NCBI GenBank assembly: GCA_905373305.1
Contig: CAJPSM010000068.1
Coordinates: 1 to 6,828 of the forward strand
Direction of reading: 5' to 3'
Length of the DNA stretch: 6,828 nt
Origin: an uncultured Streptococcus sp.
GTDB lineage: Bacteria; Bacillota; Bacilli; Lactobacillales; Streptococcaceae
In this document: positions 1-6,070 of the stretch, piece after piece
How positions within the stretch are numbered: position 1 is the stretch's first letter
How the letters are laid out: each line of letters starts with the position of its first letter
The notes under the pieces: generated by a model
The model's database searches: none
Told to the model about the DNA's origin: nothing
Seen by the model: the letters and a program-made list of their open reading frames with translations, nothing else
Position numbers and translations under genes: made by a program

Positions 1-377
1 CCCTTAAAGTAAGCTGCCCAGCCAGACGCCACACCTGAAACAGCTGTCATGAATTCCATGATGGTCAACCAGCCAGCAATCCAGGCTGGCAATTCTCCTA
101 AAATCGCATAGAGATAACTATAAGCACCTCCTGTTGCAGGCACACGAGAGGCGAATTCCGCAAAAAAGAGGGCTGATAAAGAAACGCACAGGGCAGAAAT
201 CACAATGGAAACCACTAGTGATGGGCCAGCTAGTGTAGCTGCTGCTGTTCCTGTAATGGTGAAAATTCCCGTCCCTACCATGGCACCGATTCCTAGTAAA
301 ATCAAATCCCATAATTTTAAATGCCGGCGCATTTCTGTCCGTCCCAGACTAACATCCTTGGTTCTAAAAATTTTCAT
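1..377 (-). CDS. APC-superfamily amino acid permease, N-terminal fragment (cut by window edge)
   Basis: This is the first 125 codons of an integral membrane amino acid transporter; the frame is open to base 1 and the rest lies outside the window. After a charged cytoplasmic N-terminus (residues 1-21), helix 1 (about 22-42) carries GIGAMVGTGIF, the glycine-rich unwound segment that binds the substrate amino group in this superfamily. Helix 2 (about 53-76) ends in AEFASRVPATGGAYSYLY (73-90), a hallmark of the family, and a third hydrophobic segment covers about 92-122. This pattern fits the cationic amino acid transporter (CAT/YfnA-like) branch, usually 12-14 helices and about 450-500 residues, but the substrate cannot be told from the N-terminus. 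The ATG at 377 is chosen because GTGGAG (385-390) lies 7 nt upstream. The gene has its own promoter and is separated from sufB by a terminator, so it is probably not part of the suf operon. Confidence 0.9.
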   Translation of the reverse strand, partial: MKIFRTKDVSLGRTEMRRHLKLWDLILLGIGAMVGTGIFTITGTAAATLAGPSLVVSIVISALCVSLSALFFAEFASRVPATGGAYSYLYAILGELPAWIAGWLTIMEFMTAVSGVASGWAAYFK

Positions 378-384
378 ACTTCAT

Positions 385-390
385 CTCCAC
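385..390 (-). promoter_or_regulatory. Ribosome binding site of the permease gene
   Basis: On the minus strand GTGGAG stands 7 nt before the ATG at 377. Another ATG ends at 384 but is out of frame and overlaps this spacing, so the site decides the start. Confidence 0.75.
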
Positions 391-406
391 TAAATGTAAT
401 TGTTTT

Positions 407-435
407 ATTTTACCACATAAAAGTATTTTTGTGAA
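407..435 (-). promoter_or_regulatory. Sigma-A type promoter of the permease gene
   Basis: On the minus strand a -35 box TTCACA (435-430) is followed by 17 bp and a -10 box TAAAAT (412-407). The -10 is preceded by TGG, giving the TGn extension common in streptococci. Transcription should begin near base 400, leaving a leader of about 23 nt. It lies just downstream of the suf terminator, which fits an independent transcription unit. Confidence 0.7.
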
Positions 436-456
436 TATTTATTAGGTCTTTTTTTG

Positions 457-491
457 AAAAAAATTCTGAACAGGAAAACTTCCTGTTCAGA
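457..491 (-). terminator. Intrinsic terminator of the suf operon
   Basis: A perfect 12-bp inverted repeat (465-476 with 480-491, core CTGAACAGGAA) encloses a 3-nt loop. On the minus strand it is followed by one A and seven T residues (463-457). It begins 12 bp after the sufB stop codon. The T run exists only on the minus-strand exit side, so it is a one-way terminator. The tract continues as TTTTTTTCAAAAAAA, itself a small palindrome. Confidence 0.92.
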
Positions 492-503
492 TTCTGCATA
501 TTC

Positions 504-1916
504 TTACCCAACTGATCCTTCCATTTCATAGCTAATCAAGCGGTTGAGCTCAACTGCGTATTCCATTGGAAGTTCTTTTGTGAAGGGTTCTACAAATCCC
601 ATGACAATCATCTCAGTTGCCTCAGATTCTGACAATCCACGGCTCATGAGGTAATAGAGTTGTTCTTCTGAAATCTTAGATACTTTGGCTTCGTGTTCCA
701 AAGCAACTTGTGAGTTATGGATTTCATTGAATGGAATGGTATCTGAAGCTGATAAGTCATCCATGATAATGGTATCACACTCGATGTGAGAAACAGATTT
801 CTTAGAATTTTTATTAAAGGTTACTTGTCCACGGTAGTCAACCTTTCCTCCGCCTTTAGCGATGGATTTAGACACGATAGACGAGCTGGTATGTGGAGCA
901 TTGTGGATCATCTTAGCACCCGTGTCTTGGTGTTGCCCAGCATTAGCAAAGGCGATAGAGAGCATGGTACCACGAGCCCCTTCTCCATCAAGGTAAACAG
1001 ATGGGTATTTCATAGTCGTTTTGGCACCCAAGTTCCCATCAATCCACTCAACAGTTGCATCTTTCAAGGCTTTGGCGCGTTTGGTTACCAAGTTATAGAC
1101 GTTATCAGACCAGTTTTGGATAGTTGTATAACGCATATAAGCTCCGTCCAAAGCAAAGATTTCTACAATGGCTGCATGCAGACTGTTACTTGAATATGTT
1201 GGTGCTGTACAGCCTTCTACGTAATGAACACTTGCTCCTTCATCAACGATAATCAAGGTACGTTCAAACTGACCAGTATTTTCGTTGTTGATACGGAAGT
1301 AAGTTTGTAGTGGGATATCTACCTTAACCCCTTTCGGTACGTAGATAAAGGTTCCACCTGACCATACTGCCGAGTTGAGGGCAGCCAACTTGTTATCAGT
1401 CGGCGGTACCAACTTAGCGAAGTATTGTTTAAACAAGTCCGGGTATTCCTTGAGGGCAGAATCTGTATCTGTAAAGATAATGCCTAACTTCTCAAACTCT
1501 TCCTTCATGTTGTGGTATACCACTTCTGACTCGTACTGAGCAGAAGCTCCAGCTAGGTAGGCACGCTCAGCTTCTGGAATCCCGATACGTTCAAAGGTTT
1601 CTTTGATTTTTTCAGGAACTTCATCCCAAGAACGGGCTGGTTTGTCAGATGGCTTTTGGTAGTAGATCAAGTCATCAAAGTCAATCTCAGACAAGTCTGC
1701 TCCCCAAGTTTGCATAGGCATTTTCTTGAAGGTTTCATAAGACTTCAAACGGAACTCCAACATCCACTCAGGCTCACCCTTAGCAGCAGATAATTCACGA
1801 ATAACACCTTCGTTGAGTCCTTTTCCTGTCGATAGGACAGGCTCTACATCATCATGGAAACCAAATTTATATTCACCAAGGTCAATTGGTTTTGGTTCTA
1901 CTCTTTCTTCAGCCAT
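504..1916 (-). CDS. sufB: Fe-S cluster assembly scaffold protein SufB
   Basis: SufB is the central subunit of the cytosolic SufBCD scaffold on which sulfur from SufS/SufU and iron are assembled into Fe-S clusters. The 470-residue product has the normal family length and needs no truncation to explain it. The beta-helix core holds VEGCTAP (Cys236) and IECD (Cys380). The C-terminal part holds EHEAKVSKI (His408, Glu409) and the YYLMSRGL motif shared with SufD. With a constant offset of 25 residues, Cys380, His408 and Glu409 would match E. coli SufB Cys405, His433 and Glu434, which are implicated in cluster assembly; I inferred this from motifs without an alignment. The ATG at 1916 is preferred over an in-frame ATG at 1940 because AAAGGA is correctly spaced only for the former. 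It is the last gene of the operon, 57 bp after sufU, and is followed by a strong terminator. Confidence 0.97.
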   Translation of the reverse strand: MAEERVEPKPIDLGEYKFGFHDDVEPVLSTGKGLNEGVIRELSAAKGEPEWMLEFRLKSYETFKKMPMQTWGADLSEIDFDDLIYYQKPSDKPARSWDEVPEKIKETFERIGIPEAERAYLAGASAQYESEVVYHNMKEEFEKLGIIFTDTDSALKEYPDLFKQYFAKLVPPTDNKLAALNSAVWSGGTFIYVPKGVKVDIPLQTYFRINNENTGQFERTLIIVDEGASVHYVEGCTAPTYSSNSLHAAIVEIFALDGAYMRYTTIQNWSDNVYNLVTKRAKALKDATVEWIDGNLGAKTTMKYPSVYLDGEGARGTMLSIAFANAGQHQDTGAKMIHNAPHTSSSIVSKSIAKGGGKVDYRGQVTFNKNSKKSVSHIECDTIIMDDLSASDTIPFNEIHNSQVALEHEAKVSKISEEQLYYLMSRGLSESEATEMIVMGFVEPFTKELPMEYAVELNRLISYEMEGSVG

Positions 1917-1920
1917 AATA

Positions 1921-1926
1921 TCCTTT
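1921..1926 (-). promoter_or_regulatory. Ribosome binding site that sets the sufB start
   Basis: AAAGGA on the minus strand is 4 nt before the ATG at 1916. The in-frame ATG at 1940 and a TTG at 1961 have no comparable site, so the product begins MAEERVEPKP. Confidence 0.75.
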
Positions 1927-1952
1927 CTTTCATTCTTCATTTCTACTGATTT

Positions 1953-1977
1953 ATAAGACAAAAGAAACTTGTCTTAT
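1953..1977 (-). promoter_or_regulatory. Intercistronic hairpin over the sufU stop codon
   Basis: A perfect 9-bp inverted repeat, ATAAGACAA (1953-1961) with TTGTCTTAT (1969-1977), encloses a 7-nt loop. The sufU stop codon (1976-1974) lies inside the 5' arm of the transcript hairpin, and sufB starts 36 nt after the 3' arm. No T run follows on the minus strand, so it does not look like a terminator. A role in mRNA processing, stability or translational control of sufB is an inference. Confidence 0.55.
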
Positions 1978-2414
1978 CTGTTATCTTGATTTTCAATTGT
2001 TTTCTTGAGGGCGTTCCAAGCTAGGGTTGCACATTTTATTCTTTGAGGGAATTTGGCAACACCTGATAAGAAGGCTGCATCGCCAAGTTGGTCTTGACGC
2101 TCATCTTTTTGCCCTTGAACCATTTCTGAAAAAATGGTCGCAAGTTCTAAAATTTCTTGCTTAGTCTTACCTAAAACGGCATCTGTCATCATGCTAGCAG
2201 AGGCAGTTGAGATGGTGCAACCCGAGTTTAGAAAAGCAATATCTTCCAAACGGTCCTCTGCATCAAACTTGACAGAGAGATTGATAACATCCCCACAGGT
2301 TGGATTGTTGAGACTGATTTGCTCAGCGTCTTCTAACTTCCCTTGGTGATGTGGATTTTTCGAATGGTCTGCTACCACTGCCATATAAAGGCTATCTAGT
2401 TTAGAAAGTGCCAT
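1974..2414 (-). CDS. sufU: Zinc-dependent sulfurtransferase SufU
   Basis: SufU accepts persulfide sulfur from the cysteine desulfurase SufS and passes it to the SufBCD scaffold; in Gram-positive bacteria it takes the place of SufE. The 146-residue product has an IscU-like fold family signature. All four zinc ligands are visible: Cys40 and Asp42 in NPTCGD, Cys66 in NSGCTIS, and Cys128 in IKCATLAW, at almost the same positions as B. subtilis SufU. The insertion typical of SufU between the second and third cysteines (about residues 100-120) is present, which separates it from true IscU scaffolds. The ATG at 2414 is chosen over one at 2444 because AAAGGAG lies 7 nt upstream. The start overlaps the sufS stop by 14 bp in another frame, which suggests translational coupling of the two partner proteins. 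Confidence 0.96.
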   Translation of the reverse strand: MALSKLDSLYMAVVADHSKNPHHQGKLEDAEQISLNNPTCGDVINLSVKFDAEDRLEDIAFLNSGCTISTASASMMTDAVLGKTKQEILELATIFSEMVQGQKDERQDQLGDAAFLSGVAKFPQRIKCATLAWNALKKTIENQDNR

Positions 2415-3627
2415 TGAAAAACTCCTTTGTCTTTTGTAAGGCATCGACTAGCTTATCGCAATCTGCCTTAGTATTGTAGATATAAAAACTTGCACGAGCT
2501 GTTGCAGGAACATCTAAATACTGAAGCAGAGGTTGGGCACAGTGATGGCCCGCACGAACGGCTACTCCTTCATAATCCAAAGCAGTCGCAAGATCGTGAG
2601 GATGAAGATCGCCTAGGTTAAAGGCAATCACTCCCGAACGTTGAGCCAAGTCCTGAGAACCATAAATAGTCAGTCCTTCAATCGCCTGCAGTTTTGGATA
2701 AACGTATGCAATCAATTCCTGTTCATGGGCTTCAATCGCATCCATACCAATGTTTTCAAGATAATCCACTGCAGCAGCAAGTCCGATTGCACCTGCCATG
2801 TTAGGGGTTCCAGCCTCGAATTTCCAAGGCAATTCCTTCCAACTAGCAGATTGCTCATAAACGAAATCAATCATTTCGCCGCCGAATTCTACTGGTGACA
2901 TTTGCTCTAGATACTTTTCTTTACCGTAAAGGACACCGATACCAGTCGGGCCAGCCATCTTGTGACCTGAAAAGGCAAAGAAGTCCACATCCAAGTCCTG
3001 AACATCAATCTTCATATGAGGCGTAGATTGAGCACCATCCGCCACCATGATAGCTCCAACTTGGTGGGCCAATTGAGTAATTTCTTTGATTGGATTGACC
3101 ACGCCCAAAACATTTGAGGCATGGGCTAGCGAAACAAACTTGACCTTGTCAGTCAATTTAGCTCGCAAATCATCCATATCTAGAGCCCCGTCCTTAAGAT
3201 AGACATAGACAAGCTCAGCTCCAGTCTTGCGGCAAGCCTCCTGCCAAGGAATGATATTGGAATGGTGTTCCATGACGGAAATCAAGACCTGATCTCCCTC
3301 AGTCAAAACTTCCTCAGCGAAGCGCGCCACCCAGTTAAGACTGGTTGTCGTTCCTCTAGTAAAGAGAACTTCCTTTGTTGAGCCTGCATTGATAAACTTA
3401 GCAATGGTTTCACGAGCGGCTTCATAAGAAGCTGTAGCCCGTTCCGCCAAGGTATGGACACCACGGTGAACGTTGGCATTGTCCTTCTCATAGTAGCGGT
3501 TAATCGTTTCAAGAACTGCTAGTGGTTTTTGTGTCGTCGCAGCATTGTCCAAATAAACCAAAGGTTCATCGTTAACGATCTGGTCTAAAATTGGAAAATC
3601 CTTGCGAATCGCTTCTACATCTAACAT
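2401..3627 (-). CDS. sufS: Cysteine desulfurase SufS
   Basis: SufS is a pyridoxal-phosphate enzyme that converts L-cysteine to L-alanine and holds the sulfur as a persulfide on its own cysteine, feeding SufU. The 408-residue product has the normal length. Visible motifs are LDNAATT near residue 27, HHSN with PLP-stacking His122, ADGAQ with Asp197 that bonds the pyridine nitrogen, FSGHK with Schiff-base Lys223, and RAGHHCAQP with the sulfur-accepting Cys363. His342 in LHPHD matches the residue that, in B. subtilis, takes part in the zinc swap with SufU. The short active-site loop marks a group II (SufS-type) enzyme rather than NifS/IscS. The ATG at 3627 follows AAGGGG by 6 nt; that site overlaps the sufD stop codon. 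The gene starts 10 bp after sufD and overlaps sufU by 14 bp. Confidence 0.97.
   Translation of the reverse strand: MLDVEAIRKDFPILDQIVNDEPLVYLDNAATTQKPLAVLETINRYYEKDNANVHRGVHTLAERATASYEAARETIAKFINAGSTKEVLFTRGTTTSLNWVARFAEEVLTEGDQVLISVMEHHSNIIPWQEACRKTGAELVYVYLKDGALDMDDLRAKLTDKVKFVSLAHASNVLGVVNPIKEITQLAHQVGAIMVADGAQSTPHMKIDVQDLDVDFFAFSGHKMAGPTGIGVLYGKEKYLEQMSPVEFGGEMIDFVYEQSASWKELPWKFEAGTPNMAGAIGLAAAVDYLENIGMDAIEAHEQELIAYVYPKLQAIEGLTIYGSQDLAQRSGVIAFNLGDLHPHDLATALDYEGVAVRAGHHCAQPLLQYLDVPATARASFYIYNTKADCDKLVDALQKTKEFFNGTF
2422..2428 (-). promoter_or_regulatory. Ribosome binding site of sufU, inside sufS
   Basis: AAAGGAG on the minus strand, 7 nt before the ATG at 2414, lies wholly within the last codons of sufS. 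It decides between the ATG at 2414 and the upstream in-frame ATG at 2444. Confidence 0.8.
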
Positions 3628-3633
3628 AGGCTT

Positions 3634-3639
3634 CCCCTT
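3634..3639 (-). promoter_or_regulatory. Ribosome binding site of sufS, overlapping the sufD stop
   Basis: AAGGGG on the minus strand is 6 nt before the sufS ATG. Its first two bases are the last two of the sufD TAA, so a ribosome ending sufD sits on the sufS initiation site. Confidence 0.65.
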
Positions 3640-4900
3640 AGCGTTTTGACAATTTTTCTTCGATAGTTGCAATCATTTCATCACGAACTTCCTTGACTGG
3701 AATTTCCACGATAACAGAGCCAAGGAAACCACGAACAACCAAACGCTCTGCAGTTGCCTTATCCAAACCACGGCTCATGAGGTAGTACATGTCTTCTGGA
3801 TCCACCTGACCGATAGAAGCCGCGTGTCCTGCAGTAACGTCATTTTCATCAATCAAAAGAATTGGGTTGGCATCTGAGCGCGCTTGGTCTGAAAGCATAA
3901 GAACACGGCTCTCTTGTTGCGCATCTGCTCCCTTAGCTCCCTTGATGATGTGACCGATACCGTTGAAGGTCAAAGTTGCTTTTTCAAGAATAACCCCATG
4001 TTGGAGAATATTTCCGATTGAGTTGCAACCGTAGTTTGTTACGCGAGTGTCAATCCCTTGCACCTGACGGCCACTTGAAAGAGCTACGACTTTAAGGTCA
4101 GCATGGCTACCATTCCCAATCAAGTCGCTATCAAAGTCCGCAACGACATTCCCTTCGTTCATGACACCGATTGCCCAGTCAATACTTGCATCATTGCCCA
4201 ACTTACCACGACGGCTAATGTAGGCAGTAACATTTTCACCAAGACGGTCGATAGCTGAAAATTTCACTTGTGCGCCAGAGCGAGCGATGACTTCTACAGT
4301 GATATTGGCAGTTGCTTTGGCACTACCTCCGCCACGTGATTCTAAACGCTCCAGATAACTAATCTTAGAATTTTTACCAGCAATAATCATAATATGCTTG
4401 TTAAACGGCACATCGCTGTCGCTATCTTGGTAGAAAATCCCTTCGATTGGTTCAGCAATTTCAACATTATCAGGAATGTAGAGAACAGCGCCACTATTAA
4501 AGTAAGCTGTGTGGTAGGCCGCCAACTTGTCATCATCGTACTTGACTGATGACATGAAGAACTCCTCGATAAGTTCTGGAATTTCTTCTAAAGCTGAGTG
4601 GAAGTCTGTAAAGACTACACCTTGTTCAGCCAACTCAACTGGAATTTGTCCAAAAACTGTTTGAGTGCCTACTTGAACCAATTTCAAGTGATTGTCTATA
4701 GCTGTGAAGTCAGGAACATTTGCTGATGGCTCGCTTTCTGTAATCGTTCCATCTCCCAGATTCCAACGGTGAAATTTCACACGCTCGATAACTGGTAATT
4801 CCAAACTCTCAATCTTATCAAAAGCTTTTTGACGGAGGTCAGCTAACCAGCTTGGTTCAGCGTGCATTTCTGAAAAAAGTTTAATAGTTTCTTTAGTCAT
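3638..4900 (-). CDS. sufD: Fe-S cluster assembly scaffold protein SufD
   Basis: SufD is the SufB paralogue in the SufBCD complex; it pairs with SufB through beta-helix domains and is needed for iron entry and cluster formation. The product has 420 residues, the usual length. The N-terminal helical region (about 1-60) leads into the repetitive beta-helix core (about 130-360). The C-terminal SufC-contacting helices include YYLMSRGL (372-379), nearly identical to SufB. His359 in TAGHAASIGQVD corresponds by motif to E. coli SufD His360, an essential iron-site residue. The Cys found two residues before it in E. coli is Ala here, which I believe is usual in Gram-positive SufD. The ATG at 4900 follows TAGGAG (4907-4912) by 6 nt. 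The gene starts 27 bp after sufC and ends 10 bp before sufS. Confidence 0.96.
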   Translation of the reverse strand: MTKETIKLFSEMHAEPSWLADLRQKAFDKIESLELPVIERVKFHRWNLGDGTITESEPSANVPDFTAIDNHLKLVQVGTQTVFGQIPVELAEQGVVFTDFHSALEEIPELIEEFFMSSVKYDDDKLAAYHTAYFNSGAVLYIPDNVEIAEPIEGIFYQDSDSDVPFNKHIMIIAGKNSKISYLERLESRGGGSAKATANITVEVIARSGAQVKFSAIDRLGENVTAYISRRGKLGNDASIDWAIGVMNEGNVVADFDSDLIGNGSHADLKVVALSSGRQVQGIDTRVTNYGCNSIGNILQHGVILEKATLTFNGIGHIIKGAKGADAQQESRVLMLSDQARSDANPILLIDENDVTAGHAASIGQVDPEDMYYLMSRGLDKATAERLVVRGFLGSVIVEIPVKEVRDEMIATIEEKLSKR

Positions 4901-4927
4901 TTACTTCTCCTAAAAGATACGAGGGAA

Positions 4928-5698
4928 TTACAATTCTTCCTTGTAGTCATAGCCAAGTTCTTCAGCTAGTTTAGCGTATCCTTCACGTTCCAAACGGGCA
5001 GCCAATTCTGGACCGCCAGAAAGGACAACACGACCTTCCATCATCACGTGTACCACGTCTGGTGTGATGTAGTTCAAGAGACGTTGGTAGTGAGTGATGA
5101 TCATGGCACCAAAGCCTTCACCACGCATGGCATTGACACCTTTCGATACAACTTTAAGGGCGTCAATATCAAGACCTGAGTCAATCTCATCCAAAAGGGC
5201 AAATGTTGGTTCCAACATCAAGAGTTGAAGAATTTCATTGCGTTTTTTCTCACCACCAGAGAAGCCTTCGTTAAGGTAACGCTCTGCCATTTCTTCTTTC
5301 ATGTTGAGCAATTCCATTTTCTCGTCTAGTTTAGTGATGAACTCACGAACTGAAATCTTTTCATCGTCTTCTTTACCAGCATTCATGGCTGCACGAAGAA
5401 ATTCTGCATTGGTAATTCCAGGAATTTCAGACGGATATTGCATAGCAAGGAAAAGTCCCATGCGCGCACGCTCGTCCACTTCCAACTCAAGGATGTTTAC
5501 GCCATCAAACAAGACCTCGCCTTTGGTGACTTCATAGTTGGGGTTTCCCATGATAGCTGCAGAAAGAGTCGATTTACCAGTACCATTTGGTCCCATAATC
5601 GCTGCGATTTCTCCTGTTTTCAGAGTCAGATTGACTCCTTTCAAAATTTCTTTTCCTTCAATCTCAACGTGAAGATCTTTGATCTCTAATACTGACAT
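4928..5698 (-). CDS. sufC: Fe-S cluster assembly ATPase SufC
   Basis: SufC is a cytosolic ABC-type ATPase that binds SufB and SufD and drives the shape change needed for cluster assembly; it is not a transporter subunit. The 256-residue protein has the full nucleotide-binding set: Walker A GPNGTGKST (36-44), Q-loop Gln87 in AMQYP, signature FSGGEKKR (146-153), Walker B FALLDE (166-171) leading into the D-loop DSGLD, and switch His203 in ITHYQ. FSGGEKKR and LLDEIDSGLD are typical of SufC among ABC proteins. The ATG at 5698 is chosen because AAAGGA (5705-5710) lies 6 nt upstream; the frame extends a little further to a TTG without support. It is the first gene of the operon, behind a leader of about 90 nt. 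Confidence 0.97.
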   Translation of the reverse strand: MSVLEIKDLHVEIEGKEILKGVNLTLKTGEIAAIMGPNGTGKSTLSAAIMGNPNYEVTKGEVLFDGVNILELEVDERARMGLFLAMQYPSEIPGITNAEFLRAAMNAGKEDDEKISVREFITKLDEKMELLNMKEEMAERYLNEGFSGGEKKRNEILQLLMLEPTFALLDEIDSGLDIDALKVVSKGVNAMRGEGFGAMIITHYQRLLNYITPDVVHVMMEGRVVLSGGPELAARLEREGYAKLAEELGYDYKEEL

Positions 5699-5737
5699 GA
5701 TAGTTCCTTTCTTTTTCAAACATTTTGCTCAATACCT

Positions 5738-5770
5738 TAGGAAATTGCTTACAATCCCTAAAAAATAGGA
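5738..5770 (-). promoter_or_regulatory. Inverted repeats in the suf operon leader
   Basis: Three TAGG/CCTA segments occur in the untranslated leader of sufC. On the plus strand TAGGAAATTG (5738-5747) can pair with CAATCCCTA (5752-5760) around a 4-nt loop, with one bulge and one wobble. The same CCTA (5757-5760) can instead pair with TAGG (5766-5769) around five A residues. The inner ATTG-CTTA-CAAT (5744-5755) could also be a protein-binding operator. No known riboswitch or regulator site was recognised. Confidence 0.35.
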
Positions 5771-5796
5771 CAAAAGGTCAATAAATATACCCTACT

Positions 5797-5805
5797 AGTA
5801 TAACA
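5797..5805 (-). promoter_or_regulatory. Probable suf operon promoter (extended -10)
   Basis: TGTTATACT on the minus strand is a near-consensus extended -10 box. No TTGACA-like -35 appears 16-18 bp upstream; that space is filled by the preceding terminator. Transcription should start near 5790 on a G, giving a leader of about 92 nt to the sufC ATG. A TTGACC at 5776-5781 has no -10 partner at 17 bp, so it is less likely to be the -35. Confidence 0.55.
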
Positions 5806-5826
5806 AAAAAAAGCCTAAAAGGCTTT
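5805..5826 (-). terminator. Intrinsic terminator after the dnaX-side genes
   Basis: AAAGCCT (5810-5816) and AGGCTTT (5820-5826) form a 7-bp stem with a 3-nt loop, and eight T residues (5812-5805) follow on the minus strand. It lies 22 bp after the stop of the small gene at 5849. The stem is short and has only three G-C pairs, so readthrough into suf is possible. Confidence 0.78.
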
Positions 5827-5848
5827 GATTTTGTCTAGAAGCTGGGGG

Positions 5849-6043
5849 CTAATCCTTGCGGTTTAGGTGCTGGTCAATAGCATCTACAATTTTTCCCATT
5901 ACATAACTTAACCTAAAATTTCGAAAAAGTAGAATGGCCCAAAAAGCTGCCATAATGTAGCGACCAGTCATCAAAGATTCATTGAAAAAATAAGTCTCAG
6001 CAGCCGTGAAGAACGCTATTATGATAAATTGTTGTCTATTCAT
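5849..6043 (-). CDS. Small hydrophobic protein of unknown function, possibly DUF3272
   Basis: This 64-residue protein has no known function. I recall a similar short, Streptococcus-restricted protein (DUF3272, from memory) between dnaX and sufC in S. pneumoniae. Two hydrophobic segments are visible, about residues 6-20 (FIIIAFFTAAETYFF) and 30-40 (IMAAFWAILLF), joined by a short polar loop. A basic stretch around Arg41-Arg44 and an amphipathic tail (LSYVMGKIVDAIDQHLNRKD) follow. This suggests a small membrane protein with two short helices, or one membrane helix and an interfacial one. No Shine-Dalgarno sequence precedes the ATG at 6043; instead TGGTACAAT ends 6 nt before it, so the message may be leaderless. 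It lies 27 bp after dnaX and is followed by a terminator. A real gene is likely from its position, its length and the terminator behind it, and from my memory of the family. Confidence 0.72.
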   Translation of the reverse strand: MNRQQFIIIAFFTAAETYFFNESLMTGRYIMAAFWAILLFRNFRLSYVMGKIVDAIDQHLNRKD

Positions 6044-6049
6044 AAGATT

Positions 6050-6058
6050 ATTGTACCA
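6050..6058 (-). promoter_or_regulatory. Possible extended -10 promoter for the small gene
   Basis: TGGTACAAT on the minus strand resembles the TGnTATAAT box. Its last base is 6 nt before the ATG at 6043, so transcription would begin at the ATG itself. No good -35 lies at 16-18 bp; TTGAAG occurs upstream at a 23-bp spacing, which is too far. Confidence 0.4.
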
Positions 6059-6070
6059 TGAAATCCACTT

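Noticed and set aside
118..393. Short open frames on both strands over the permease start
   Set aside because: They are out-of-frame shadows of the permease coding sequence, which continues to the window edge and has clear family motifs.
448..464. The TTTTTTTGAAAAAAA palindrome as a separate second terminator
   Set aside because: It has no G-C stem, and its T run is the tail of the stronger hairpin at 465-491; it is part of that terminator.
786..1193. A 135-codon open frame on the plus strand inside sufB
   Set aside because: It is antisense to a highly conserved gene, has no recognisable domain, and I recognise no promoter or ribosome site that would make it a gene.
3303..3512. A 69-codon minus-strand frame within sufS
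   Set aside because: It lies in another frame inside the intact sufS gene and resembles no known protein.
5740..5753. A CcpA (cre)-like site, TGTAAGCAATTTCC on the minus strand
   Set aside because: It fits the degenerate consensus except at the central CG and the last base; the central CG is usually required, so the match is too weak to call.
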